Assembly: GCA_028641055.1 (NCBI GenBank)
Contig: CM054063.1
Coordinates: forward strand, 181,914,756-181,978,755
DNA: 64,000 nucleotides
Direction: 5' to 3'
Source of the DNA: Alopecurus myosuroides
Lineage: Eukaryota > Streptophyta > Magnoliopsida > Poales > Poaceae
In this document: positions 1-8,884 of the stretch, piece after piece
Numbering within the stretch: the stretch's first letter is position 1
Layout: each line of letters starts with the position of its first letter
Notes under the pieces: model-generated
Told to the model about the DNA's origin: nothing
Database searches by the model: none
The model's input: the letters and a program-made list of their open reading frames with translations, nothing else
Program-made: the position numbers and the translations under genes

Positions 1-2140
1 AGGCCAGCGCCGAGAACACTGCCTCCTCATCTTGAAGCAACCTGCACTCTCTTTTACTCGAAAACTTATCAGATCCCCGGGATGCCGGGAGCAGATGTAA
101 TAGACTATCTTTGTTTTGCTTGCTACACAGTTTTTTATGCCCACTTTGTTTATTTCGACATTAATCAAATTGAACGACACTGGCTCAATGCCGAGTTGCG
201 TTTCCATGCGAGTCCCCGAGTTGCATTTCTTATTCACCCTATCTTTTCATCTCTGCTCTACCCGCGACTTGTCGCTTTTTTGGTATTCGAGTCACAAGAA
301 TCAAGTAGTAGGGCTGCAAATACTTAGCCGCTAGAAACAATCATGGTAACACAGCCCACCACTTAGCCGAGAAGACGAAAACAGGGAACAAAAGTAACAA
401 ACAATCTACTCGGTTCCTGCACTTTTTCTTCCTTAGCGATTTTCGTGTGCTCATTGACCTTTTGCTTGTTCTCTTGCTTGCCATGAAGCCGGGTTTCGGA
501 CAGCAGCAAAGTCGAAGAGTTGGCATATAGGTTTAAACACATTACTCAATGCACTTATGAGTTCTGAAGTGGAGCAACCGAATAGACAAAGGACCAAGCC
601 GAGTAAAAACACTTAGAGCAATTTTGGACGAGGGCAGTCCCCGAGAACAATTTCAGATTGCAGAGTAGAATTTCAACTCGGATAAGAGGATACATACACA
701 TCTTTGCTCACGAATGAAAACGACGAAGTAGCGCTACATTCCAAGGGCGCTTGGTTTCCTCTCCAGCTTTATCTGCCCTGTTCGCCTGCGACGGGCACAC
801 ATCTACAAGGTAGTACGCATCATTGTGCAGCGCTTTGCTCACAATGAAAGGCCCTTCCCACGGAGGAGACAACTTGTGCATCCTGGCTGTGCGCTGCACC
901 AACCTAAGGACCATGTCTCCTTCTCGGAAAACCCTTGGGTTCACCTTTCGGCTATGATAGCGCCGCAGGTTCTGCTGGTAGATAGCCGAACGTGACAGAG
1001 TCAGCTCTCTTGCTTCTTCAAGTAGGTCAACGTCGTCTTCTCGAGCTTCTCTCGCCTCCACCTCAGTGTAGAGGGCTACTCGGGGGGAGTCATGCTCTAA
1101 GTCTATTGGCAACACGGCCTCAGCCCCGTATACCAAGAAGAATGGCGTGTAGCCGGTTGACCGGTTAGGGGTAGTCCTTAGACTCCACAACACCGCTGGC
1201 AACTCTTCTAGCCAACACCCAGGTGTTTTCAGCAATGGCTCAATCAGCCTTGGCTTTATGCCTGCCAGTACCATCCCATTTGCTCTCTCAACTTGCCCAT
1301 TGGAGGCAGGGTGCGCGACTGACGCAACGTCTAGTCGGATATGCTTATCTCTGCAGAATCGCACCATTGCCCCCTCTGCAAAGTTGGTGCCGTTGTCGGT
1401 GATGATACTGTGCGGGTAGCCATATCTCATGATCACATCCTTCACAAACTTCACAGCTGTGACCCCATCGCACTTCCGAATAGGTTTCACCTCAATCCAC
1501 TTGGTGAACTTGTCCACCATGACCAAGATATGCGTCATATTGCCTTTAGCCGGCTTGAAAGGGCCAACCATATCCAAGCACCAAACAGCAAATGGCCATG
1601 TGATAGGAATTGTTTTCAACTCGGAAGCAGGCATGTGAATCTTACTTGCGAACATCTGGCAGCCGGTGCACTTCCTCACAATATCTTCAGCTTGCTGCAG
1701 TGCAGTGAGCCAGTAGAAGCCATGCCGAAAAGCTTTCTTGACCAAAGCCCGAGATGAGGCGTGATGCCCACATTCCCCTTGATGTATCTCCACCAGGATT
1801 TCTTCTCCCTCTTCCGGGCTCACACAGCGTTGCAGCACACCAGTGGCACTTCTCTTGTGCAGCACATCCCGGACTATAGTGTAGCCCTTGGATCTTCTCT
1901 GAATCTGCCTCGCAGTCACCTCATCTTCAGGTAAAGTACCGTCCCTTAGAAAGGATAATATGGGCATTGCCCAACTCGGTGTCTCCCGCACGGGAAACAC
2001 TGGTTCGTCCATTTCCATTGGGGCAGGCTCTTGTGGTTGCACAGGATGAGTGGGAGCGCTTCTTTGCAGCCCTGACCGATTGGCGAGAACTTCTTCAATG
2101 AATGCGACAGCTTCTGGGTTGAGGGCGGCAGTCCCCGAGT
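1..2140 (-). mobile_element. Ty3/gypsy element fragment, Tat-like, truncated on both sides
   Basis: The stretch carries the 3' part of a Ty3 pol gene on the minus strand (integrase, 708 to about 2126) followed by about 700 bases of non-coding 3' internal sequence (707 down to 1). I find no LTR edge, primer site or target duplication here, so the element continues beyond the left window edge. On its 5' side it ends in a 21-bp minisatellite. The motif CTCGGGGACTGCC of the minisatellite also occurs once in the 3' non-coding part (about 630-645), which ties the array to this element. Lineage is inferred from the integrase style; RT is not present to confirm it. Confidence 0.75.
708..2042 (-). pseudogene. 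Ty3/gypsy integrase, C-terminal part of a pol polyprotein (truncated)
   Basis: This would insert retroelement cDNA into chromosomes. The reading frame has 444 codons from a GTG at 2042 but stays open upstream into the repeat array, so this is not a true start. Residues 87-128 hold the zinc-binding HHCC domain (H87, H93/H94, C125, C128). The rve core follows with the catalytic triad D157 (LDMVG), D216 (TDNGTNF) and E252 (GQVERANG). A GPY/F-like C-terminal module (residues about 375-410, PPWEGPFIV) ends the protein, and no chromodomain follows. The triad is intact and no stop interrupts the domain. Protease, RT and RNase H are missing upstream, so it is a fragment. Confidence 0.9.
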
Positions 2141-2270
2141 AAGGAATGGCAGTCCTCGAGTAGGGAACGGCAGTCCCCGAGTAGGGAATGGCAGTCCCCG
2201 AGTAGGGAACGGCAGTCCCCGAGTAGGGAACGGCAGTCCCCGAGTAGGGAATGGCAGTCCCCGAGTAAGT
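2127..2270. repeat. 21-bp minisatellite, seven units, in frame with flanking coding sequence
   Basis: Seven consecutive 21-bp units start at 2127, 2148, 2169, 2190, 2211, 2232 and 2253. Each has the core GGCAGTCCCCGAGTAGGGAA plus one base, with a few substitutions. Since 21 is a multiple of three, minus-strand frames stay open: one frame reads repeated TRGLPFP and continues from the Ulp1-like exon, while another reads into the integrase frame. The array is the exact junction between the protease fragment and the Ty3 fragment. Confidence 0.95.
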
Positions 2271-2755
2271 TCATCTATTAAATCGGCGTTTGTTGGTTTG
2301 ACAAACGGTGAAAGTACCGATGATTGCGATATAGCATCAACTTCTGATGATTCCATCAAGTCGGTGTTTGTTGGATCGATAGATGGTGAAATGACTAATG
2401 ATTGCGACAAGGGCTCAACTTTTGATGGCGAGGTTGATGTTTTTCTTTTTTTTGTGGGAGGATCCACAATCACACAATCCGTGGGATCTATGCTAATTTC
2501 ATCATCTTTGAAGTCTCGATTTCTTATCTCATCATCATCCAATTCCGAGTCGACTAAAATGACAGCCAATTTTGTTCTAAAATTTGTCATATAAACCTAC
2601 AATCAAATAGTAATCATAGTTACTTTTCAAATTTCAAGACAACATAAAATAAGTATCATAATATGAAGAAAAATATACCTGTTTGAGAGTGTCGGACAAA
2701 ATGTCTCCCGTGAAATACTCCATGAAATTTAACGTCCAAAGACCACAAGATGACC
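2271..2755 (-). pseudogene. Ulp1-like (C48) cysteine protease, C-terminal fragment with one intron
   Basis: Two minus-strand exons are visible. Exon A (about 2755 to 2679) reads SSCGLWTLNFMEYFTGD and contains the Cys-Gly of the C48 active site. An 82-base intron (2678-2597) starts GTATAT and ends TTGTAG. Exon B (2596 down) continues in phase 0 with VYMTNFRTKLAVILVDSELDDDE, then a hydrophilic, Ser/Thr-rich tail with a basic PTKKRKT stretch. The family removes SUMO-type modifiers, and plant MULE and other transposons often carry such domains. The catalytic His and Asp would lie upstream and are not seen. The end of the ORF is replaced by the 21-bp repeat and then Ty3 sequence. Whether it came from a transposon or a host gene is open. 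Confidence 0.7.
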
Positions 2756-2954
2756 TTCATGATTATAACATTTTAATTAGAGAAATATTAATATATTCAA
2801 TTTAATCAACTAAACTATAGAAATCTTAATATTATATTTTATAAACATTTAAATCCATCATTAAAATGAATGTACCAATTTTATAAAAAAAATCAAATCG
2901 CAAATAGTACTCAATACACATACGGACACTTGCCTAATGCCTAAATTTAGTATT
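2756..2954. other. AT-rich spacer, no gene seen
   Basis: The sequence is about 80 percent A+T with short homopolymers. It may be intron or upstream sequence of the Ulp1-like fragment. I see no coding potential, repeat or terminal inverted repeat in it. Confidence 0.5.
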
Positions 2955-3078
2955 GCCACATATATTTCACGGATCTAACTAAAATAAAACAACCTGCTCT
3001 CACACTCCTCTCACTCTCTCTATCACCGGAGACCGGACCCTTCTCCTTCATCAGCACAGCGCGCAGCACAGGCCGATC
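2955..3078 (+). promoter_or_regulatory. Candidate plant core promoter and 5' leader
   Basis: A TATA-like ACATATATTTC (about 2957-2967) is followed some 35 bases later by a pyrimidine-rich stretch (2994-3024, CTCTCACACTCCTCTCACTC), the Y-patch typical of plant transcription starts. A GC-rich leader leads to ATGGCGG at 3079 and to a second ATG at 3129. This is a pattern reading only. Confidence 0.35.
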
Positions 3079-3128
3079 CATGGCGGCTGCCCTTCCCCAA
3101 CCATCGCCCCCTGTAGGCGCGCTAGTCC

Positions 3129-3366
3129 ATGTCCTCCCTTCCCCTCTCGTCGTCGCAGCCCTTCTCCTCCCGCAGACCGGAGCGGTCACCTAAGGATTTT
3201 ACCTTGCCTCACTTTTCCCCGCCACTCTCCAAGCTCGCCACGCACCAGTTCGCCGCCACCAGCCTGATACGCAGCCACGACGCTGCTCCGGCCGCCATTG
3301 ATGGGATTCTTCTCCAACAAATTATCAGCACTGGCGGCGACCGAGCGTCGTTGGAGGGATCTGGCT
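3129..3366 (+). pseudogene. Candidate first coding exon, part 1, interrupted by a copia insertion
   Basis: From the ATG at 3129 the frame stays open for 79 codons up to the copia insertion. The start (MSSLPLSSSQPFSSRRPERS) is rich in Ser, Pro and Arg and poor in acids, like an organelle-targeting or other low-complexity N-terminus. An earlier ATG at 3079 has a better context but stops after 37 codons. The same frame is open on the other side of the copia element (8183-8326) and ends at a splice donor, so the two parts look like one exon. I do not recognise the protein. It could be a host gene start or a fragment captured by the neighbouring Helitron. Confidence 0.4.
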
Positions 3367-3708
3367 TGTTACACGCAATAGCAAATCAACGATGAAATTA
3401 AGCAAGATCAAACCAACGGGGACACGAGATTTTAACGTGGAAAACCCTTCCAACAAGGAAGAGAAAAAACCACGGGCGCCAGCCAGCAATACTTCACTAT
3501 TTCGGGGTGAGGTTACAATCGCGCCGGGATTTACAATATGTGGCTTATCCCGTGCGGTGGCTTACAAGAGGTATATAAAGGCGGTCCTGACCTAACTAGG
3601 TCGGTAACAGGTAATCCAACTCCGACTCGGTAACAACTCGTACCGTACCGCTAAGTTCGGCCTTTATCAGTATATACGAATATGAATTTGGATCACCATA
3701 AAATAACA
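3367..3708 (-). repeat. Copia 3' LTR (342 bp)
   Basis: It starts TGTTACAC and ends AATAACA on the plus strand, giving TG...CA ends. It is the same length as the right LTR and differs from it by two substitutions (A/C about 25 bases in, T/C in GCGGTGG). Two differences in 342 bp, at an assumed 1.3e-8 changes per site per year, would mean roughly 0.2 million years. Confidence 0.97.
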
Positions 3709-3720
3709 CTCCACCTTGAG
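3709..3720 (-). promoter_or_regulatory. Polypurine tract of the copia element
   Basis: The minus strand reads CTCAAGGTGGAG directly before the LTR start TGTTATTTT. This is the usual plus-strand DNA priming site of plant copia elements. Confidence 0.8.
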
Positions 3721-3804
3721 ACAAATTCCCTCTTGTAGCATAAATGAGAACCTTCACATGAAACACACAAAGAAAACACCTTCGGCGCCAAATAGCCTCT
3801 TGGG

Positions 3805-6800
3805 CTAAGCAGTGATACCAACTAAGCTTGAGCAAAGCTCAAACTTAGCCATAGGAACTGGCTTTGTCATCATATCAGCAGGATTATCATGAGTACTAAT
3901 CTTGCATACCTTCAGCTTACCTTGTGCAACAACATCACGCACATAATGGTACTTGACATCAATGTGCTTTGTTCTCTCATGGAACATCTGATCCTTAGTA
4001 AGGTAAATAGCACTCTGACTGTCACAAAATAGGTTAATGCAAGTATCATCTCCACAAAGCTCAGCAAACAGACCTTTCAACCAAACTGCCTCTTTGCATG
4101 CTTCAGCAATAGCCATATACTCAGCCTCAGTAGTAGATTGTGCAACAACACCCTGCAAGGTAGCCTTCCAGCTAACGGCACATCCACTAATCATAAACAC
4201 ATAACCTGTGAGGGATCTCCTCTTATCCAAATCGGCAGCATAATCTGAATCCACATAGCCTGCGAGTCCCTCACCAGTCTTGCCAAACTTCAAGCAAGCT
4301 TTGGATGTGCCGCGAAGGTACCTGAAAATCCACTGAACAGCTTTCCAATGTTCTTTACCAGGATTAGCCATGTATCGACTGACCAAACTCATAGCATAAG
4401 ACAAATCAGGTCGGGAACACACCATGGCATACATTAAGGAACCAACAGCACTAGCATAGGGAACTCGTGACATATACTCAATATCTTTGTCAGTAGTAGG
4501 ACATTGCAATGCTGACAACTTGAAGTGCGAAGCAATTGGAGTACTAACAGACTTTGCATCATGCATATTAAAACGATGAAGAACTTTCTTAATGTAATTC
4601 TCCTGACTAAGAAATAGCAATCTAGATTTTCTGTCTCTTGAAATTTCCATACCTAGAATTTTCTTAGCAGGACCAAGATCCTTCATCTCAAACTCACTAC
4701 TCAACTGTTTCTTCAATGTAGTGATTTCTTTCATGCTCTTGGCAGCAATTAACATATCATCAACATATAGCAGCAAGTATATAGGTGATTCATCAACAAA
4801 TTTAATGTACACACAGCTATCATATTCAGACCTCTTAAAACCATGTGACATCATAAAAGAATCAAACCTTTTATACCATTGTCGAGGAGACTGTTTCAAA
4901 CCGTAAAGGGACTTCTTTAGCTTGCACACGAAATCCTCTTTACCAGGCACTATGAACCCATCAGGTTGGTCCATGTATATCTCCTCCTCTAGTTCTCCAT
5001 GCAAAAACGCAGTCTTCACATCTAACTGCTCAAGCTCAAGATCATGCATAGCAACAATACTAAAGAAAGTACGGATAGAACTATGCTTGACAACAGGTGA
5101 GAACACATCATTATAATCCACTCCTGGAATCTGGCTGAAACCTTTTGCTACTAACCTTGCCTTAAACCTTGGAGGCTCACTTGGAGATAAACCCTCCTTT
5201 TTCTTGAAGATCCACTTACAGCGTACGGTCTTCTTTTGTTTAGACAAGCGCACAATATCCCATGTGCCATTCTTATCAAGTGATTGCATCTCCTCGTGCA
5301 TTGCACCAATCCACTTGTCATGATCAACCGAAGCAATAGCTTCATTATATGTAGCAGGTTCAGCATCATTCTACACCTGTTCTGCACAACTTAGAGCAAA
5401 ATAAACAACATCACATTCCTCAATTAAACGAGTACGAGGCCCTTTATTCCTCTTCTCTCTGCGCTCTGCAATAGACAAATTTTCTTGCTGCACAATAGGA
5501 GGTGAGGGTGGCACAATATCCTCCCCATCAATTTCAGTTTCCTCCTCATCCAGGGGTTCTAGCTCCACCTGCACACGAACTCGTGGTTCGTCCTCATCAG
5601 AAGAATCTGGCACAACATCAGTCGACAAACTGTCCTCATACATAACAGATTCATTAAACACAACACTCCTACTAAAGAAAGTCTTTTTGGTTTCCGGGTT
5701 CCACAACTTATATCCTTTTACTCCAGAACCATAACCAAGAAATAAGCACTTAACAGCTCTAGGCTCTAACTTTCCATTATCAACATGAGCATAGGCAGTG
5801 CAACCAAAAACTTTCAGTTGTGAATAATCAGCTGACTCACCAGACCATACCTCAATAGGAGTTTTCTTGTCAAGAGGGATGGATGGTGACCTGTTAATCA
5901 AGTAGCATGCAGTGTTGGCAGCCTCAGCCCAAAAACGCCTATTCATGCGGGCGTTAGACAACATGCAGCGAGCTTTGGAGATGATCGTCCTGTTCATCTG
6001 CTCAGCTACACCATTCTGCTGAGGTGTGTATGGGATGGTGTGATGCCTGACAATGCCTTCCTGCACACAATAATCATCGAAAGCATGCGAACAAAATTCG
6101 CCACCATTGTCAGTACGAAGCAACTTCACCTTTCTTTCAGTTTGTTTTTCAATCATAACTTTCCACTCCTTAAAAGCAGCAAAAGTATCATCCTTAGTTT
6201 TCAGGAAATAAGGCCAAACTCTTCTAGAGTAATCATCAATGATAGTAAGCATATAACGAGCACCACCATAAGAGGGCTTACGTGAAGGCCCCCACAAATC
6301 AACATGTACATAATCCAATGTACCTTTAGTGGTATGAACGAAAGCATTGAACTTAACTCTCTTATGCTTACCAAACACGCAGTGTTCACAGAACGGCAAC
6401 TTACTCATATTGCAGTTCTTCAGAAGTTCTCTCTTCACCAATTCTGCCATACCATGTTCACTCATGTTTCCAAGTCGCTTATGCCAGAGGTTAGTTGTAC
6501 TTGGATCATCATTAGTAATAACAGCACCAGTACCAGGCAATGTGCTACCTCTAAGAATATATAACTTGGCAGAATTCATATCACCAATCATAACAATGAG
6601 AGAACCTTTTGATACCTTCAGGCGTTTATCCCCTCCGGCGTACTTGTACCCGTCACAGTCAAGGGTACTTAGCGAGATCAAATTTCTCGCCATGGATGGT
6701 ATGTGTTTCACTCCCGTCAATGTACGTGTCATCCCACCATGGGTCTTGATCTGAACAGATCCAACGCCAACAATGTGACATTTGTTGTCGTTCCCCACAC

Positions 6801-7800
6801 GCACAAAATCTCCAGTCTGCACAGCCACATAAGAACTGAACCAATCTTTGTTACAGCAAATATGAAACGAACAAGCAGTATCAAGAATCCACTCATCATC
6901 ACGAGTAACACATGCAGCAAAAACAGCTAGGCATTCACCATCCGAACTATTATCACCAGCAACAACAGCAGCCTTACCAGTACCATTACCATTACCGTCA
7001 GATTTATTTTTCGGTTGGTATGTGCCGTTCCTTTTCTCCTTGTTCTGCACCTTCCAGCAATCCTCAATGGTGTGATTGGTTTTCTTACAATACCTGCAGA
7101 ACTTGTCACGTCCTTTGGACTTGGAACGGTCCCTGCTCTTATCTCTGTTGTTGTTGTAGTTGTTATCTCGCTGCTCAGGTCTGCCTCGAACCTGCAATGC
7201 ATCGCCTTTGGAGGACGATGGGTTAGACTGCACCATAACTTTCATCTTTTCCCTGGTCTGCAGGGCCTCACAAACTTCCGCGAGGGTTAGTTCATCGCGG
7301 CTTAACAGTATGGTATCACGCAGGTTTGTAAAAGAGCTAGGCAGCGAACATAACAGCAGAAGAGCTAAGTCTTCATCATCATATTTTACCTCCATCGACA
7401 CTAGGTCGGACACAATCTCCTTGAAGATCGACAAGTGGCTCATGACAGAACCACCATCTTGCATCTTGAGCGAGAACAACTTCATCTTAACATGCATCTT
7501 GCTGGTTAGATCCTTTGACATGCAGATCGATTCCAGCTTGAGCCACAACGCTGCTGCGGATTTCTCCTGCAGCACTTCTTGCAAGATATCATTAGATAGA
7601 TGAAGTTGAATCAACGATAAAGCCTTACGATCTTTGCGTTTCTCATCGGCAGTCCAATCTTTGGCTTCCTTATTCCCGAACTCATCTAGCGCCTCATCAA
7701 GATCCGATGATTGCGATAGAATCGCACGCATCTTTACCTGCCACAGAGAAAACCTCTTCTTGTAGTCCAGCAACGGTAGATCAAACTTCATCGATGCCAT
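3805..7800 (-). pseudogene. Copia gag-pol polyprotein with one in-frame TAG
   Basis: The ATG at 7800 opens MASMKFDLPLLDYKKRFSLW, a UBN2-type gag. Counted from this start: CCHC knuckle C235, C238, H243, C248; aspartic protease D307 in LDTACSFH (usual form DSGAS-H); GAG-pre-integrase with C471/C474; integrase D501, D564 (LRTDNGGEF) and E600 (NGVAEQMNR). The first frame stops at a TAG (5371-5373) after 809 codons. The same frame continues and, from a Met at 5301, shows RT with YVDD (residues 179-182 of that part), copia RNase H ([19 protein letters not shown]) and a final stop at 3805. The TAG falls between integrase and RT. Everything else looks catalytically intact. Suppression is conceivable but a simple nonsense mutation is likelier. 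Confidence 0.93.
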
Positions 7801-7824
7801 CGCGAAACCCTAATCTGAAACAGG

Positions 7825-7836
7825 GCTCTGATACCA
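7825..7836 (-). promoter_or_regulatory. Primer-binding site, initiator tRNA-Met type
   Basis: The minus strand reads TGGTATCAGAGC, two bases inside the 5' LTR (7839-8180). It is complementary to the 3' end of plant initiator methionine tRNA, the usual primer of plant copia elements. Confidence 0.95.
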
Positions 7837-7838
7837 CT

Positions 7839-8180
7839 TGTTACACGCAATAGCAAATCAACGATGCAATTAAGCAAGATCAAACCAACGGGGACACGAG
7901 ATTTTAACGTGGAAAACCCTTCCAACAAGGAAGAGAAAAAACCACGGGCGCCAGCCAGCAATACTTCACTATTTCGGGGTGAGGTTACAATCGCGCCGGG
8001 ATTTACAATATGTGGCTTATCCCGTGCGGCGGCTTACAAGAGGTATATAAAGGCGGTCCTGACCTAACTAGGTCGGTAACAGGTAATCCAACTCCGACTC
8101 GGTAACAACTCGTACCGTACCGCTAAGTTCGGCCTTTATCAGTATATACGAATATGAATTTGGATCACCATAAAATAACA
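7839..8180 (-). repeat. Copia 5' LTR (342 bp)
   Basis: This copy matches 3367-3708 except for two substitutions. It contains a TATA-like stretch (about 8042-8050, TTTATATACC on the minus strand) that can serve as the element promoter. The right edge ATAACA is followed by CGGCA. Confidence 0.97.
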
Positions 8181-8326
8181 CGGCAGAGGGTCCCGGAGTG
8201 GATGTCGTATGCCCTTCCCCACCTCGACTAAGGTTGAATCCTGAAGGGCGACAGATGTGGTCGAGACCGTCACGTTCTCACCCAGAAGCGGTCCGATGGG
8301 CGCCTAGGGAGGAGCTCCAAACAACA
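8181..8326 (+). pseudogene. Candidate first coding exon, part 2, ending at a splice donor
   Basis: If 3366 is joined directly to 8181, the frame that starts at 3129 stays open through 8326 (48 codons after the joining codon) and stops exactly at CA|GTAAGT (8327-8332), a strong plant 5' splice site. The peptide is Pro/Arg-rich (VVCPSPPRLRLNPEGRQM) and not recognised. The frame match across 4.8 kb of insertion supports one split exon, but the absent target duplication weakens the exact join. Confidence 0.4.
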
Positions 8327-8884
8327 GTAAGTACGACGCCTTCGACCCTAGAAGCGCACCAAGGAAGCGATGCTCGCTTTCATTGTGACCTGACGGTTTT
8401 CAGTGCTATTTTGGTTCAGAGCCAATTTTGTTTCACTGCATATGCATTTCTCCATGGTACTGATGATTTTGAGGACTTTGGTAATATATATTTCCAATTT
8501 GGTTAGGCGCCACGCTGACAAGAGGGGGGATGGAAGGATTTCTCTATATAGTATTATATGATTGACATTCTCTGGAAAGGTTCCTACCGAGCAGGTAATG
8601 TGGATGCTTTCTTTCATGTAGGGTTACTGTGAATAATTGGGTTGCTGTATTGATGTAGTTTCCAACAATATCTAACATCGTTTAGTCTACCATTGCACTG
8701 ATCTTTCCATATAGGTTGAAGAAAACTATCTAGACATCTTCTAAATGAATCCTAGAACAAGAGAAGGCCCAAATTTGATGATCAACTGGTATTTTCGAAT
8801 GAGTAAGTTTCAATTAGCTTTGATCAAATGTGGATATAACATGAGAACAGAAGATGTTGATATAAAGGGAAGAATAGTGGATAG
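8327..8884. other. Non-coding stretch between the candidate exon and Helitron coding sequence
   Basis: It begins with the GTAAGT donor and is otherwise AT-rich and without a convincing exon. Short frames exist on both strands but show no family motif. It may be intron of the plus-strand fragment or deleted Helitron sequence. Confidence 0.4.

Larger units (their letters stand above)
3367..8180 (-). mobile_element. Ty1/copia LTR retrotransposon, nearly intact (4,814 bp)
   Basis: Two direct LTRs of 342 bp (3367-3708 and 7839-8180) differ at two positions. They enclose a methionine-tRNA primer site next to the right LTR and a purine tract next to the left LTR, so the element reads on the minus strand. 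One gag-pol frame runs from 7800 to 3805 in copia order (gag, protease, integrase, RT, RNase H) and is broken only by one in-frame TAG. Length, short LTRs and single ORF recall Tnt1/Hopscotch-type copia elements (inference). The flanking 5-mers (TGGCT left, CGGCA right) do not match. Confidence 0.95.
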
